This document shows positions 1-9,027 of a stretch of 64,000 nt of DNA, one piece after another. The DNA comes from Amoeboaphelidium occidentale (Eukaryota; Aphelidiomycota; Aphelidea): NCBI GenBank assembly GCA_023515795.1, contig JALGPX010000052.1:1-64000 (forward strand). Direction: 5' to 3'. Position numbers and translations under genes: made by a program. Positions within the stretch are counted from its first letter, which is position 1; each line of letters starts with the position of its first letter. The notes below the pieces were generated by a model. That model worked only from the letters and a program-made list of their open reading frames with translations. It made no database searches and was not told where the DNA came from.

Positions 1-2062
1 ATGAAATGAACAAATCTTCAGAACAAACTTTAGATGACGGCATTCCAGCTATTATATTCTTAACGGACTGATTCTTGTTTAACCAAAAAAGCTGTTTTTT
101 CTTCTGATAATTGTTACCCGAGATTTCTTGCCACTCCTTATTTGAACAATGAACCGCTTTTGTTCCATCAAAACAAGAGAAGATATCTTTTCTGCCTGGA
201 TCAAGGACAACGACAGGCCTATCACCAACTTCCAGCGGAACAAACTTGCCACCATTCTTCGAAAACCCGTCATCGTAAACAGCGCTGGTTATTTTCATTC
301 TTTTGAAGTGCAGAGCAACAGACACGCCATCTGTTGTTATGGATCCAGAGAACTTTAACTTGCTCGTTTTCACTACAGAGAAATCAAGCAAAATTGACCA
401 ATACTTCAACTTTTGGTTCCGAAATTTCTTTGACAAAGCATTAATATCTCCACTAAGGTTCAGCTCTTTAGGGATAACTTGAGGATCGATATTTTTCGCC
501 GCAGTTAAGACTTCACAGATGCAAGTCGAATCAAACAAAACATAGCGGCCTGAACGACTAACCACTGGAGCAAGATTGAAAAGGCGAAGTCCCTTCCCAG
601 CCTTTTTAGTCACAATACGCGATGCAGCATCTTCTTTCGAGTTTGAGCTAAAACAATTCAAAATATGGTAGAAGACGGTAAAATACTTGTAATAATTATA
701 CTTTACAAAATCAGCATCCAGTCTTAAACCGACATCAAAAGTTATTAAAACTAATTTAGTTGTTGCCTTTCGAATAGCTTCCATTGCATAAATTTTACGT
801 TCTTCAGTATTAATAAATGAATAAAGTTTGACAGGCAGTTCAGGATACTTCGATTTACTATCCCAAAAACATTCAACTACATTGATTATGTATTTCGCCG
901 CAGCAGTAGATCTTTTCTGATTAGCAAAACCTTCTGGATACTCCATTTCTAGTATGTGACGGAGCCATCTAATGATCTTTGAATGCAAATTCTGTGTTAT
1001 GTGATTTTTTAAGTTAACTTGATATTCGGCAACCGCAGAAGAAATTGTATACGAGAGTCCAGAGCACGACGGCAAAGATAATCCGGCTGTTTCTACCTGG
1101 GCTTGTTGAGAACAAGAGTTCCAAGGACAGATCGTAGAGGAGCCACTCAGTAAGAGTTCTCTGTAGATACTGTACATTAAGGTGATAAAGATATGATCAC
1201 ATATAGAGTCACGTAAGGAATGCTCAATAAAGTGATATTCATGCTAAAGTCATTGTCTATTTTTGATTGGATCTTCTGTATCATGGATGTAATGCTGTTT
1301 CATCTACGTATCACAGCACACCAGACTCTTCGGATCTCAACAATCATTGCTCTGGAAAGGAATGGAGAGTTATTTCGGGAGCTAAAAGCTCAAAGAAACA
1401 AAGAGATTTGTGGATTTCAAAAAGGGACGATATCCAGACTTTAAATTCTGGTATGCCTTCAGCCAAGGTTTGTACTGTTCAGAAATTCNGAGCCATCTAA
1501 TGATCTTTGAATGCAAATTCTGTGTTATGTGATTTTTTAAGTTAACTTGATATTCGGCAACCGCAGAAGAAATTGTATACGAGAGTCCAGAGCACGACGG
1601 CAAAGATAATCCGGCCGTTTCTACCTGGGCTTTGTACTTCCGATAGGCTTCTTGAATGCCTGCGTCGAAAGAATCTATGCGTTTCCGCCCATCTAGGCAA
1701 ATGATTGAAAAAAAACTTCTGAGGTCTCCACCAAAAGTAACCGTCGGAAGCACAATATCATTTCCTCTGGAAAGTTGCTGTATTAAGTATAAATTTAAAA
1801 GTCTTGAACCATGAAACAGTATTTTCTGGATCTCATTTGCATGTTTGATTATGATGCTCCGTATACTTTCGTTCTTGACCAGAGATGCCAATCCACACTT
1901 AACGGTGAGCGTTTCTTCGTACTCCTGCGGTATAAACTCTTGACACTCCTTGTTCTCTTTATCATCATCATCACTTTCTTCAAGCTTGAAGTCTGAATCG
2001 TCAAGATCATCTTCTTGATCTTCCTCAATGACTGAAACACTATTTCGTTTCCTCTTACTCAT
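1..2062 (-). CDS. Fanzor (TnpB-like RNA-guided nuclease), copy A, 3' end outside window
   Basis: Homologue of the eukaryotic Fanzor/OMEGA nucleases carried by transposons. The first ATG at 2062 opens a KRKR-containing (possible nuclear-localisation) and acidic, disordered N-terminus. A conserved alpha-helical region follows that matches copy B (LFHGSxLLNxYLI). The RuvC-I box VVVLDPGRKDIFSC has its Asp at 200-202 (about residue 445 after the artificial block is removed). Next come the family KEW...SG motif (SNKEWQEISG) and GMPSSKVCSE. I read the frame as open in the stretches I translated, down to base 1. RuvC-II, zinc finger and RuvC-III lie beyond the edge. Bases 1105-1632 are an assembly artefact at the N at 1489; skipping them keeps the frame. 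The family is established knowledge; activity is inference. Confidence 0.82.
962..1632. repeat. Contig overlap around N at 1489
   Basis: Bases 962-1104 and 1490-1632 are the same 143-bp stretch of Fanzor A with a single difference (ggctgt versus ggccgt). The left contig continues past the shared part (1105-1488) into unrelated sequence, unlike the simple overlaps elsewhere in the window. The join may therefore have been made through a repeated element. Confidence 0.8.
1343..1488 (+). pseudogene. Third Fanzor fragment (copy C), inverted
   Basis: This stretch matches the reverse complement of 3056-3201 in copy B with only a few changes. It encodes HCSGKEWRVISG through MPSAKVCTVQKF, the segment after RuvC-I. 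At two positions where copy B has stop codons, copy C has sense codons (TGG for TAG, TGT for TGA), so it comes from a less decayed element. Upstream (1267-1342) the similarity is lost. It stops at the N at 1489, so it may be the edge of a longer element or a chimeric contig end. Confidence 0.65.
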
Positions 2063-2653
2063 GATAGTAATCAGATTATCGTTTCTCGTGTTATTCGAAG
2101 AATGCACTTTAACCAGGGTTTGCGAATGTTGCTTTTGAGAAAAAAAGTTAAATCACTACGCGCGTAATCTTAGATGAAAAAATTTTTGACAAAAGTTTCG
2201 GTTAGCAAACTGCGAACGATAACCAATAATAGCACTCTTGATAAGACATCTCGCTAGTTAAAAATAGCAATTTTTCGAGGACTTTACTTGCGTAAGGGAT
2301 CAACCAAACAACATATTACCGCCGTCTTTATTGTATCAAACCTGCCACTTTCTCATTCTAGCATACTCACTTATTTCAAAGTTTTCAATATTTTTATATT
2401 ACTAGAACTTGAACGTTAAAATCTACAAGCGGGTGTTTTGACGTATGTGCAAGCTTTAACTGAAGCATGCGTCTTGGAACTCTTGAGCTTTGAACACGTT
2501 GTTATAGCAGGCGGATAAGCTGAATCAGAAATATGTCGTTACACTTAACATTCAGCATTTAATGCTCTTGTAGCAAAAAAATAGTTTTTTGAACGTTCTC
2601 CATTCCATCGATCTTTGTCTATTGTTCTCATGCATGTAAAGTAATATCTGCTT
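2063..2653. other. Spacer between Fanzor copies A and B
   Basis: No convincing gene. This AT-rich stretch is 5' of Fanzor A and 3' of Fanzor B. In known OMEGA systems the guide RNA and the element end lie at the 3' side of the nuclease gene, so 2300-2653 is where a guide RNA or terminal repeat of copy B would be expected. I could not identify a terminal inverted repeat by eye. Confidence 0.4.
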
Positions 2654-4714
2654 TCAGATAAAAGAAGCGTTCACGGCTCTGTTATAACTGGTCAGGCGAA
2701 TCGGGAATTTTTACAATCTTTTTGTCTTTCTTTAAGGCAAATCTTTGTGGCAAACAGAACAAACCACACTAGTTCTATGTTCCCAAACCAAACGAACACA
2801 AACCTTCTTCTCTGATAACTTCTTGTAGAGGTGAGTAGTTGGAATGGGCGGGCTTCCACGACTTGAAGCAGACAACTTTGCTGAACCATAAACAACGATG
2901 GAATCCAACTTTTCTCCAGCGATTCTTTTACACGAAACATCATAGGCCTTCGGTCGTCTTATGTCAGTTTTCCTTCTCAGTTGACGCTACTTCAATGATC
3001 CGTAAAAATCAAACAAACGTAAATGATTTTCCAATGCAACTCCGAGATATTGTGAGAATTTATGAACAGTTCAAACCTTGGCTGAAGGCATACCAGAATT
3101 TATAGTCTGGATATCGTCCCTTTTTGAAATCCACAAATCTCTTTGTTTCTTTGAGCTTTTAGCTCCCGAAATAACTCTCTATTCCTTTCCAGAGCAATGA
3201 TAAGACTTTTTGGAGCCATCATGACACGAAAACATGTCTTTCCTGCCGGGATCAAGCCCAACGACCCTCTTGTTCTCAACATCAAGTTGCACGTATTCCT
3301 TATCTCCAAAAGTCTTGAAACCATCTTTCCCCACATCAGTAGTATAACAAGTTTTCTTAAAATGAACTCTCGCAGATACTCCATCTGTCTTAATTGAAAA
3401 GCCAAAAGTTTTAGACGAATTTGATAATTTGTCAATCTTCAATACATCTTTCCAATACTTTCCTGGGTTTCGTAACATTGTCTGATTCCTCTGAGTGATA
3501 CCCAATTTTGCTGGAAATGACTTAGGAACCCGGTTTCTTCCACGAGCGTAAGCAAAAGCCAAATTTTCTCCCAAAGACGTTGTATCAACTAAAATGAATC
3601 CATTTCTCATCTTTTTCAAGGGAGCCAAGGTGAACCTCCTCAAACCTCTTCCACAACGTCTCTCGAGTAATCTGCCTTGAGCATCAGCAATAGAATGTTC
3701 GTTAAAATAACTCAATACATGAAATAGTAAACGAAAGTACTTATACCAACTCTCTTTAATGTAATCCTTTGAGAGCGAATACTCAGAAGCGTATGAAATG
3801 GAAAAGAGTTCAACTCGAGCAGTTAGTAGAGCAGCCAAAACATTTACGCGAAGATGATCATTTCTAGCCAAGAACTTATCCAGCAACAATGGAAACTCTG
3901 GTTTGTCTGCCCGCTCGTTTGCTTGCCAGGCCAGATAACTCATTATATACTTGGCCCCAGATGTTCTTCTTTTCTTATTTCTGAAACAAACTGAACATTG
4001 AACTTCCAACAGGTGCCTTAACCAGCGGAGAATGCGCCCGTGGATTGTAGTAGTTACACTATTCATCAAAGCAACTTCACAATTTTGAACAGCATTATTT
4101 AGCAAAGAGGTAATACCAGCAGTAGAGCCGAAATCAATTTCTTGAGCGTCTTCTAAAGCGCGATACTCATCGGCAGCTCTAAGAACATCTTGATCGTAGT
4201 TAATTTGGCGAGAAGTTAATAAAGCAGTAAAGAAATGTCTCAACTTCCCATTCAACCCAGTAGTCATCAGCACAAGGTCTCTTCCTTCAGAGAGCTCCCT
4301 AATTAAGTAGAAGTTGAGGAGACTTGAGCCATGGAAGAGAATTGTGTTGATTCTTTCAACTACTTCTTGAATAACAGGGAGCAACTTCTTATTCTTGACC
4401 AGGCCACGTAAGCCACAGGAGACAGTTGAAGTCTTTTCATATTCTCGCTGAACAAAAACTGCCGGCTCTTGAGCTCCTTCGCTCTCATTATCTTCAACAT
4501 AATCATCATCCTCATTATTATTGCGATCCTCAATACTCTCATCATCAACATCAACATCAATAACAATCTCATCATCATCATCATCGTCCTCTTCAACATC
4601 ATCAATAGTAGGGGCCATATTCATGAGCCTTCTGGATCTTCTTAACCCGTTCATCTCTAAAAAAGTATCGATGCGTAACAAACTTCTCGTTATCGCGCAG
4701 ATCAGAAGCTTCAT
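2654..4714 (-). pseudogene. Fanzor nuclease, copy B, decayed
   Basis: Near full-length Fanzor relic (about 686 codons) starting at ATG 4714. An upstream TTG is in frame, and an internal ATG at 4654 is also possible. It has a long Asp/Glu-rich N-terminus, the conserved helical region (KCxxRxxVKNxxL-type match to copy A), RuvC-I VVGLDPGRKDMFSC (Asp at 3251-3253, residue 488) and SGKE. Then a TAG at 3179-3181 replaces the Trp of the KEW motif. The same frame continues through YGSAKLSASSRGSPP, LVWEHRTS and CSVCHKDL (RuvC-II and zinc-finger region) with further stops at 3071, 2987, 2732 and 2711. The RuvC-III box reads NRAVNA (2666-2683), so the catalytic Asp of the usual NRDxNA is an Ala. The nuclease is dead by several independent lesions. 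Confidence 0.85.
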
Positions 4715-6052
4715 AGATTGTTTCAAGTGGTTTCAATAATGCTTGCCATGATGTGCACACGGTAGGGACAAGGGAAGTAAACCAAGCTTGAATCGGGGAC
4801 AAGTATTATGTTCCTACAACCAAACGCGGGTAGGTAACCTTCAGGTAACTTACCCAAAAAAGCCTCGCAGGGAAACATTTTTTGGTTACACTCGTTCGTA
4901 CCTCACTCGTTTATACTTTTTATAGTCACTCGTTGCACTCGTTTCTATTACTTTGTTTCAGCTCGGAAAGGAGGAGTACTGGCTGAACTCTTGCATCGCC
5001 CAGCCAGTACTCCTCCTTTCTTTTCTCAACACTGTGATCACGCGGTTTCTCAGATATACATTCTTTATTCTAACTGATGAAACAACCGCTGATTCCTCGT
5101 AATCATAAGCTTCTCGTGCCTCGATGTTGTGCTGAGATCTATGAAACATCAACAGTAGTAACGTGTAGCACTTGTGCTTTGAAAGTGTCAAAGACCATAA
5201 GCAGTATTGTCGATCGTAGCATTGAGCGTTTGTTTCTGTAAAATGAGCACTTCAAACAACACTAGTGAAATTTAGCCAAGTTCCTTACTGTACTGTTCGC
5301 TGCTTAATCCACTAAAAGCAAAGATGAGTCGGTAAACGCCCGGAACATTAACAGCGGGTTCAGCTGCAAGCAAACTCGGGCTGGGCGTTTGATTTAAGAC
5401 AAGTTGATATTTGGCTTCCTGCGAATGAGAGGACTAGGTTTGTTGGAGTAGAAACTACCAGGCTTGCGATCTTAATTTTCGGTTCAGTATTGGCTCCTGG
5501 ATGTAGTGTCTTCGTGGTTGATGTTCATGGTAGACGCCACAGTGGAAACAAGCAGGTCGTTCATCTTAATATGACTAAATGCATAGTCGGCCCTTGGCGT
5601 GATTGTTCTTTTAATGGAAATCCTTCTCTGTTATATGTCGTGTTGTTCCTTGGAATGTCTTATCCTGCTCTCTACGTCCACATGCTTGCAGAAGAAATTC
5701 CTTCCTAATTTTATTACGCTTAAACCCAGCCAAATCTACTTACAAAAGAAATTTTACTAAGAAACATATATATTGATTACTAACAGGATTTCATTCGTCT
5801 GTAACGCTGCTTAAGTGGAAACTAGAGTTTCATGAAATTTACGGATTCTACTATGTCGTTTTGGTTCATGTTTGTTCCAATCAACGAGCAAGGGATAAGT
5901 GCAGGATTTACTGAAATTTTGCATGGAACCGTGGAAGAAGACGAAGACGATGCAATTATTCCTACTAATTTCAGCGAAGCATCTGAGGTTCAAGTTTTGA
6001 ATGTTATCTCTTACTTGATTGGCACCACATAGCGTCCAAAAATTAAAAGTCT
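4715..6052. other. Gene-poor flank between Fanzor B and the piggyBac element
   Basis: No gene I can name. There are short open frames at 5469-5708 (plus) and 5832-6032 (plus; an acidic 66-residue frame starting MKFTDS). Neither shows a recognised domain, and both could be remnants of a host gene or of the transposons. The region contains a 20-bp perfect inverted repeat at 4966-5020 and four ACTCGTT repeats at 4890-4943, reported separately. Confidence 0.35.
4966..5020. repeat. Perfect inverted repeat, 20-bp arms
   Basis: The arm GAAAGGAGGAGTACTGGCTG at 4966-4985 is perfectly complementary to 5001-5020, around a 15-base loop. It would form a strong hairpin in DNA or RNA. It lies about 250 bases upstream of the Fanzor B start, so it could be an element end, a small foldback element or a terminator. 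Confidence 0.85.
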
Positions 6053-7732
6053 TTATTCTTTCGAAATCTTCACTAGTTCCTTTAATGCTTTTTCACTTAA
6101 CTTATGAAAAGCCTCAAAACACTTTCTTTGGTTCTTTACGCAAAAGTAGAGGTCACGTTGAACGCACTTGAAGTTGGTCTTTATGCGCTCCTTTGACTTT
6201 TCTCCTGGAGTGTTGCAGTTAAGCCATCTGCACAGAAAACATTCTCTCCTTGACATGTCATTGTATTTCACAATATGACTTCCGATTAAGCGCCCAGGAG
6301 GAAGGTTTGTTCCTGCTTTAACAACAACGCGCTGTCTCTCCGGTTTATCATCCGGTTCGGAATCATATTCATCTGCTTCTTTGAACAACGCAGCAGCAAT
6401 ACTCAAACGGAAATCTTTGTGTTTAAAGGTTGGCTTGGCCAGCTTCAATATCATGTACGCATTAACAATCGCAGTGTCCAAATAGTAGTAAAACAAAGGC
6501 ACCCATGTTCTGTAGTGAGCTCTTTGCGTAGCATAATTTGATCTCATTTGATCTGCAATATCTACACCATTCATATTATGATTATAATCATTAATAATGT
6601 TTGGAATTTGCAATGGGAAGACGGCGTTTTCACCGAAAAGATCATTTCTCGTAGCGGAGTTATTTGAGTTTTCACGCGGATGTTTTCTCGGAGCTTCTAC
6701 AAGATCCGCCGTCTTGTGAATGGTGTGGATAGTGGATAACATGTACACGATGTTGTTGTCGACCCATGCTGCTACCATATCATCATTTACAACCACACCA
6801 CCAAGTTTTCCCCATTCAGCCCTTAGCCCTCTTTGATCACGAAGGCCTCTCAAAGACGAAGGGATATTGCCGCAACTAGCACGCACAGTTCCGCAAGCAC
6901 CAATACCTTCACTTCTGAGCTTTGAAAACTATTTTACATCTGTAAAATAGTTGTCCGTGTAAATGTCAAAATGGCCTTTCGGCAATGTTCTTGAATGGGT
7001 TAATACTTCTTTTTGAGTTTCGTTCAATTGTTCTCCTGTGAAGTCTTCCTCCAAAAGCGTTTTTTCTCTGCTAGACGCAAACAAGAAAGAATAAGTGAAG
7101 CCACTGTCGCAGAGAGCAAAAATTTTGTATCCTTCAGAAATAGGCTTGCCTCGTATACGATATGTATCCTTAGAACGACCATTAAAACGAACCATCATCT
7201 CATCAATGCTTACCTTAGATGAGGGAGAGTAATACTTTCGTGAATTGTCCTGGACTACATCAGCCATCGGTAAAACTTTGGAGAAATAGTGATCAGTATT
7301 GCTCGCAGGATCGGAAACGTGCAAATAGCGCTTAATGAACTTGAAACGCTCAAATGACATGATATTGCGGAACTTGAAATCCGGATATTGTATATCAGTA
7401 TTCCAGTAGTCATAATCAGCCGGCGCCTGAAACACGCCCATTTCGATACAAAAGGCAACATATCTAAGAATATCAGAGTACGTAATGGACTTCTCTTTAG
7501 CGCAAATATCTGGCTCTTCTTCTTCGTCTTCAGTCCCAGAACCACCATCGTCCAAAGCATTTAATTTGCGGTTGAGGTGTTCAGTAGAATTTTTAGCAAC
7601 GTTCTTGAAGAAATCCATAGGCAAAATCAGTTGAAAATACTCAAAAGGTTCCATTTTGTGTGGATCCAAACCAGAAGGAACTTTAAAGTATGAATTGCGA
7701 GCGATACAGTTGCCTCTTTCTTCCTGAGACAT
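6053..7732 (-). pseudogene. piggyBac-type transposase with one internal stop
   Basis: Two blocks in the same frame (7732-6932 and 6928-6053) give a DDE_Tnp_1_7 (PGBD) transposase of about 559 codons. The N-terminal domain holds MEPFEYFQLILPMDFF. The aspartate triad is visible in SIDEMMVRFNGRSKDTYR, YTDNYFTDVK and NMNGVDIADQM. A Cys-rich C-terminus (CFLCRWLNC, CVQRDLYFC) resembles the piggyBac zinc-binding tail. A TAG at 6929-6931 directly follows YFTDVK, where a Leu-type codon would be expected; one substitution explains it. The frame stays open upstream to about 7848 without an ATG. The broken frame suggests a recently inactivated or non-autonomous copy, or a sequencing error. Confidence 0.85.
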
Positions 7733-7754
7733 CGGTTCAAACTGGCAAATATTT

Positions 7755-8809
7755 GGAAAACGGCTTTGGTTGTGTCTTGTAGTAGACTGGCCTGCAATTC
7801 TTGCTCTTGAACCGACTTGGGCGTTTGGATTAATATTCTCACTAAAGCTTCATTAGGCACTGAATAACTACCAAACGTACCGCTCAGGAACATAGCGTGA
7901 CTCAGAGGAACAATCAATGTCAACATTCAGTTGCGCAGCTAATGTCTTGACGCAAATTCTGGTTGGTCTCTGTGTATTCGTTTGCTCCATTTGCGCAAAA
8001 AAGAATTTTTGTTATGAAACATGGGGGGATTTTCTAAGCGTGTTTGTTTTTTTTGGCAACTTTAGAGTCCAAAAAGTTTGAGTTTTGCGAAAAATCGCGT
8101 TTCTATTAAGTGTGATTGGCCGTTATTTGGTGCAAACAACATATATTTCTTATATTGCTTGTTTGCTTCAAAATTGGAATTTCGCGCGGCTTGTGCGGAG
8201 AAAACACATCGAACAGAGTTGGCCATTTTGTTATAATAAAGACAATGGAATTTGTTTCAACTGTTTCGGAGAAACATGCTAGTGAAGAAGTGCGTTCCTA
8301 TTGCTTATTCATGTACTACTTTCGTGGTCTTAAGTGTATGGCGCTTTCAAAATACTTCGACAAGGCCCCGTCAACCATCACCAATTGGATAAAGCAGTTT
8401 GAGCGGGGAGATGGATTATCTAGAGNGGAAAACGGCTTTGGTTGTGTCTTGTAGTAGACTGGCCTGCAATGCTTGCTCCTGAACCGACTTGGGCATTTGG
8501 ATTAATATTCTCACTAAAGCTTCATTAGGCACTGAATAACTACCAAACGTACCGCTCAGGAACATAGCTTGACTCAGAGGAACAATCAATGTCAACATTC
8601 AGTTGCGCAGCTAATGTCTTGACGCAAATTCTGGTTGGTCTCTGTGTATTCGTTTGCTCCATTTGCGCAAAAAAGAATTTTTGTTATGAAACATGGGGGG
8701 ATTTTCTAAGTGTGTTTGTTTTTTTGGCAACTATAGAGTCCAAAAAGTTTGAGTTTTGCGAAAAATCGCGTTTCTATTAAGTGTGATTGGCCGTTATTTG
8801 GTGCAAACA
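7755..8809. repeat. 384-bp duplication around N at 8426 (piggyBac 5' region)
   Basis: 7755-8138 and 8427-8809 are near identical, with a few substitutions and one T-run length change. They cover the start of the piggyBac gene and its upstream flank. Identity ends abruptly at TGCAAACA on both copies. The two right flanks (8139-8425 and 8810 onward) are unrelated. This is either an unmerged overlap or two element copies joined through a repeat; the shared end point may be the element boundary. Confidence 0.75.
8245..8425 (+). pseudogene. Truncated helix-turn-helix of a Tc1/IS630-like transposase
   Basis: From ATG 8245 the frame encodes about 60 residues ending at the N at 8426. The part after EEVRSYC reads as a homeodomain-like helix-turn-helix: FRGLKCMALSKYFDKAP then STITNWIKQFERGDGL. 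This layout is typical of the N-terminal DNA-binding domain of Tc1/mariner-IS630 transposases. The catalytic domain is not present because the contig ends. Other HTH proteins cannot be excluded. Confidence 0.45.
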
Positions 8810-9027
8810 TCAAGTAAGAGATATGACTAATTAGCAAACAACTACGGATTAACCCATCTCAGAGGTTCCCAGATTATTTTGATCAGCTGTGGATCCGAGC
8901 CCAGGTTCAGGGATAAAGGATAAGAAGATCACGCTACAATGTCTATGCCTCAACACCCATTAAACGAATTTTTAAATCGAAAACTGATTATAACTGAACT
9001 AGATTTTATGCAGTCGATTACATAGCA
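8810..9027. other. Spacer downstream of the flippase gene
   Basis: No gene, RNA or repeat is recognised here apart from the end of the 8427-8809 duplication at its left edge. It presumably contains the flippase 3' end. Confidence 0.4.

Noticed and set aside
1220-1444. Plus-strand frames near 1220-1500 as a new gene
   Set aside because: The right half is an inverted Fanzor fragment and the left half has no similarity; the frame crosses the N at 1489.
4360-4605. Met/Ile/Leu-rich minus-strand frame
   Set aside because: It is a shifted frame of the acidic GAT/GAC-rich N-terminus of Fanzor B.
7627-7926. Separate 99-residue gene before the piggyBac transposase
   Set aside because: It overlaps the transposase in another frame and lacks any family signal.
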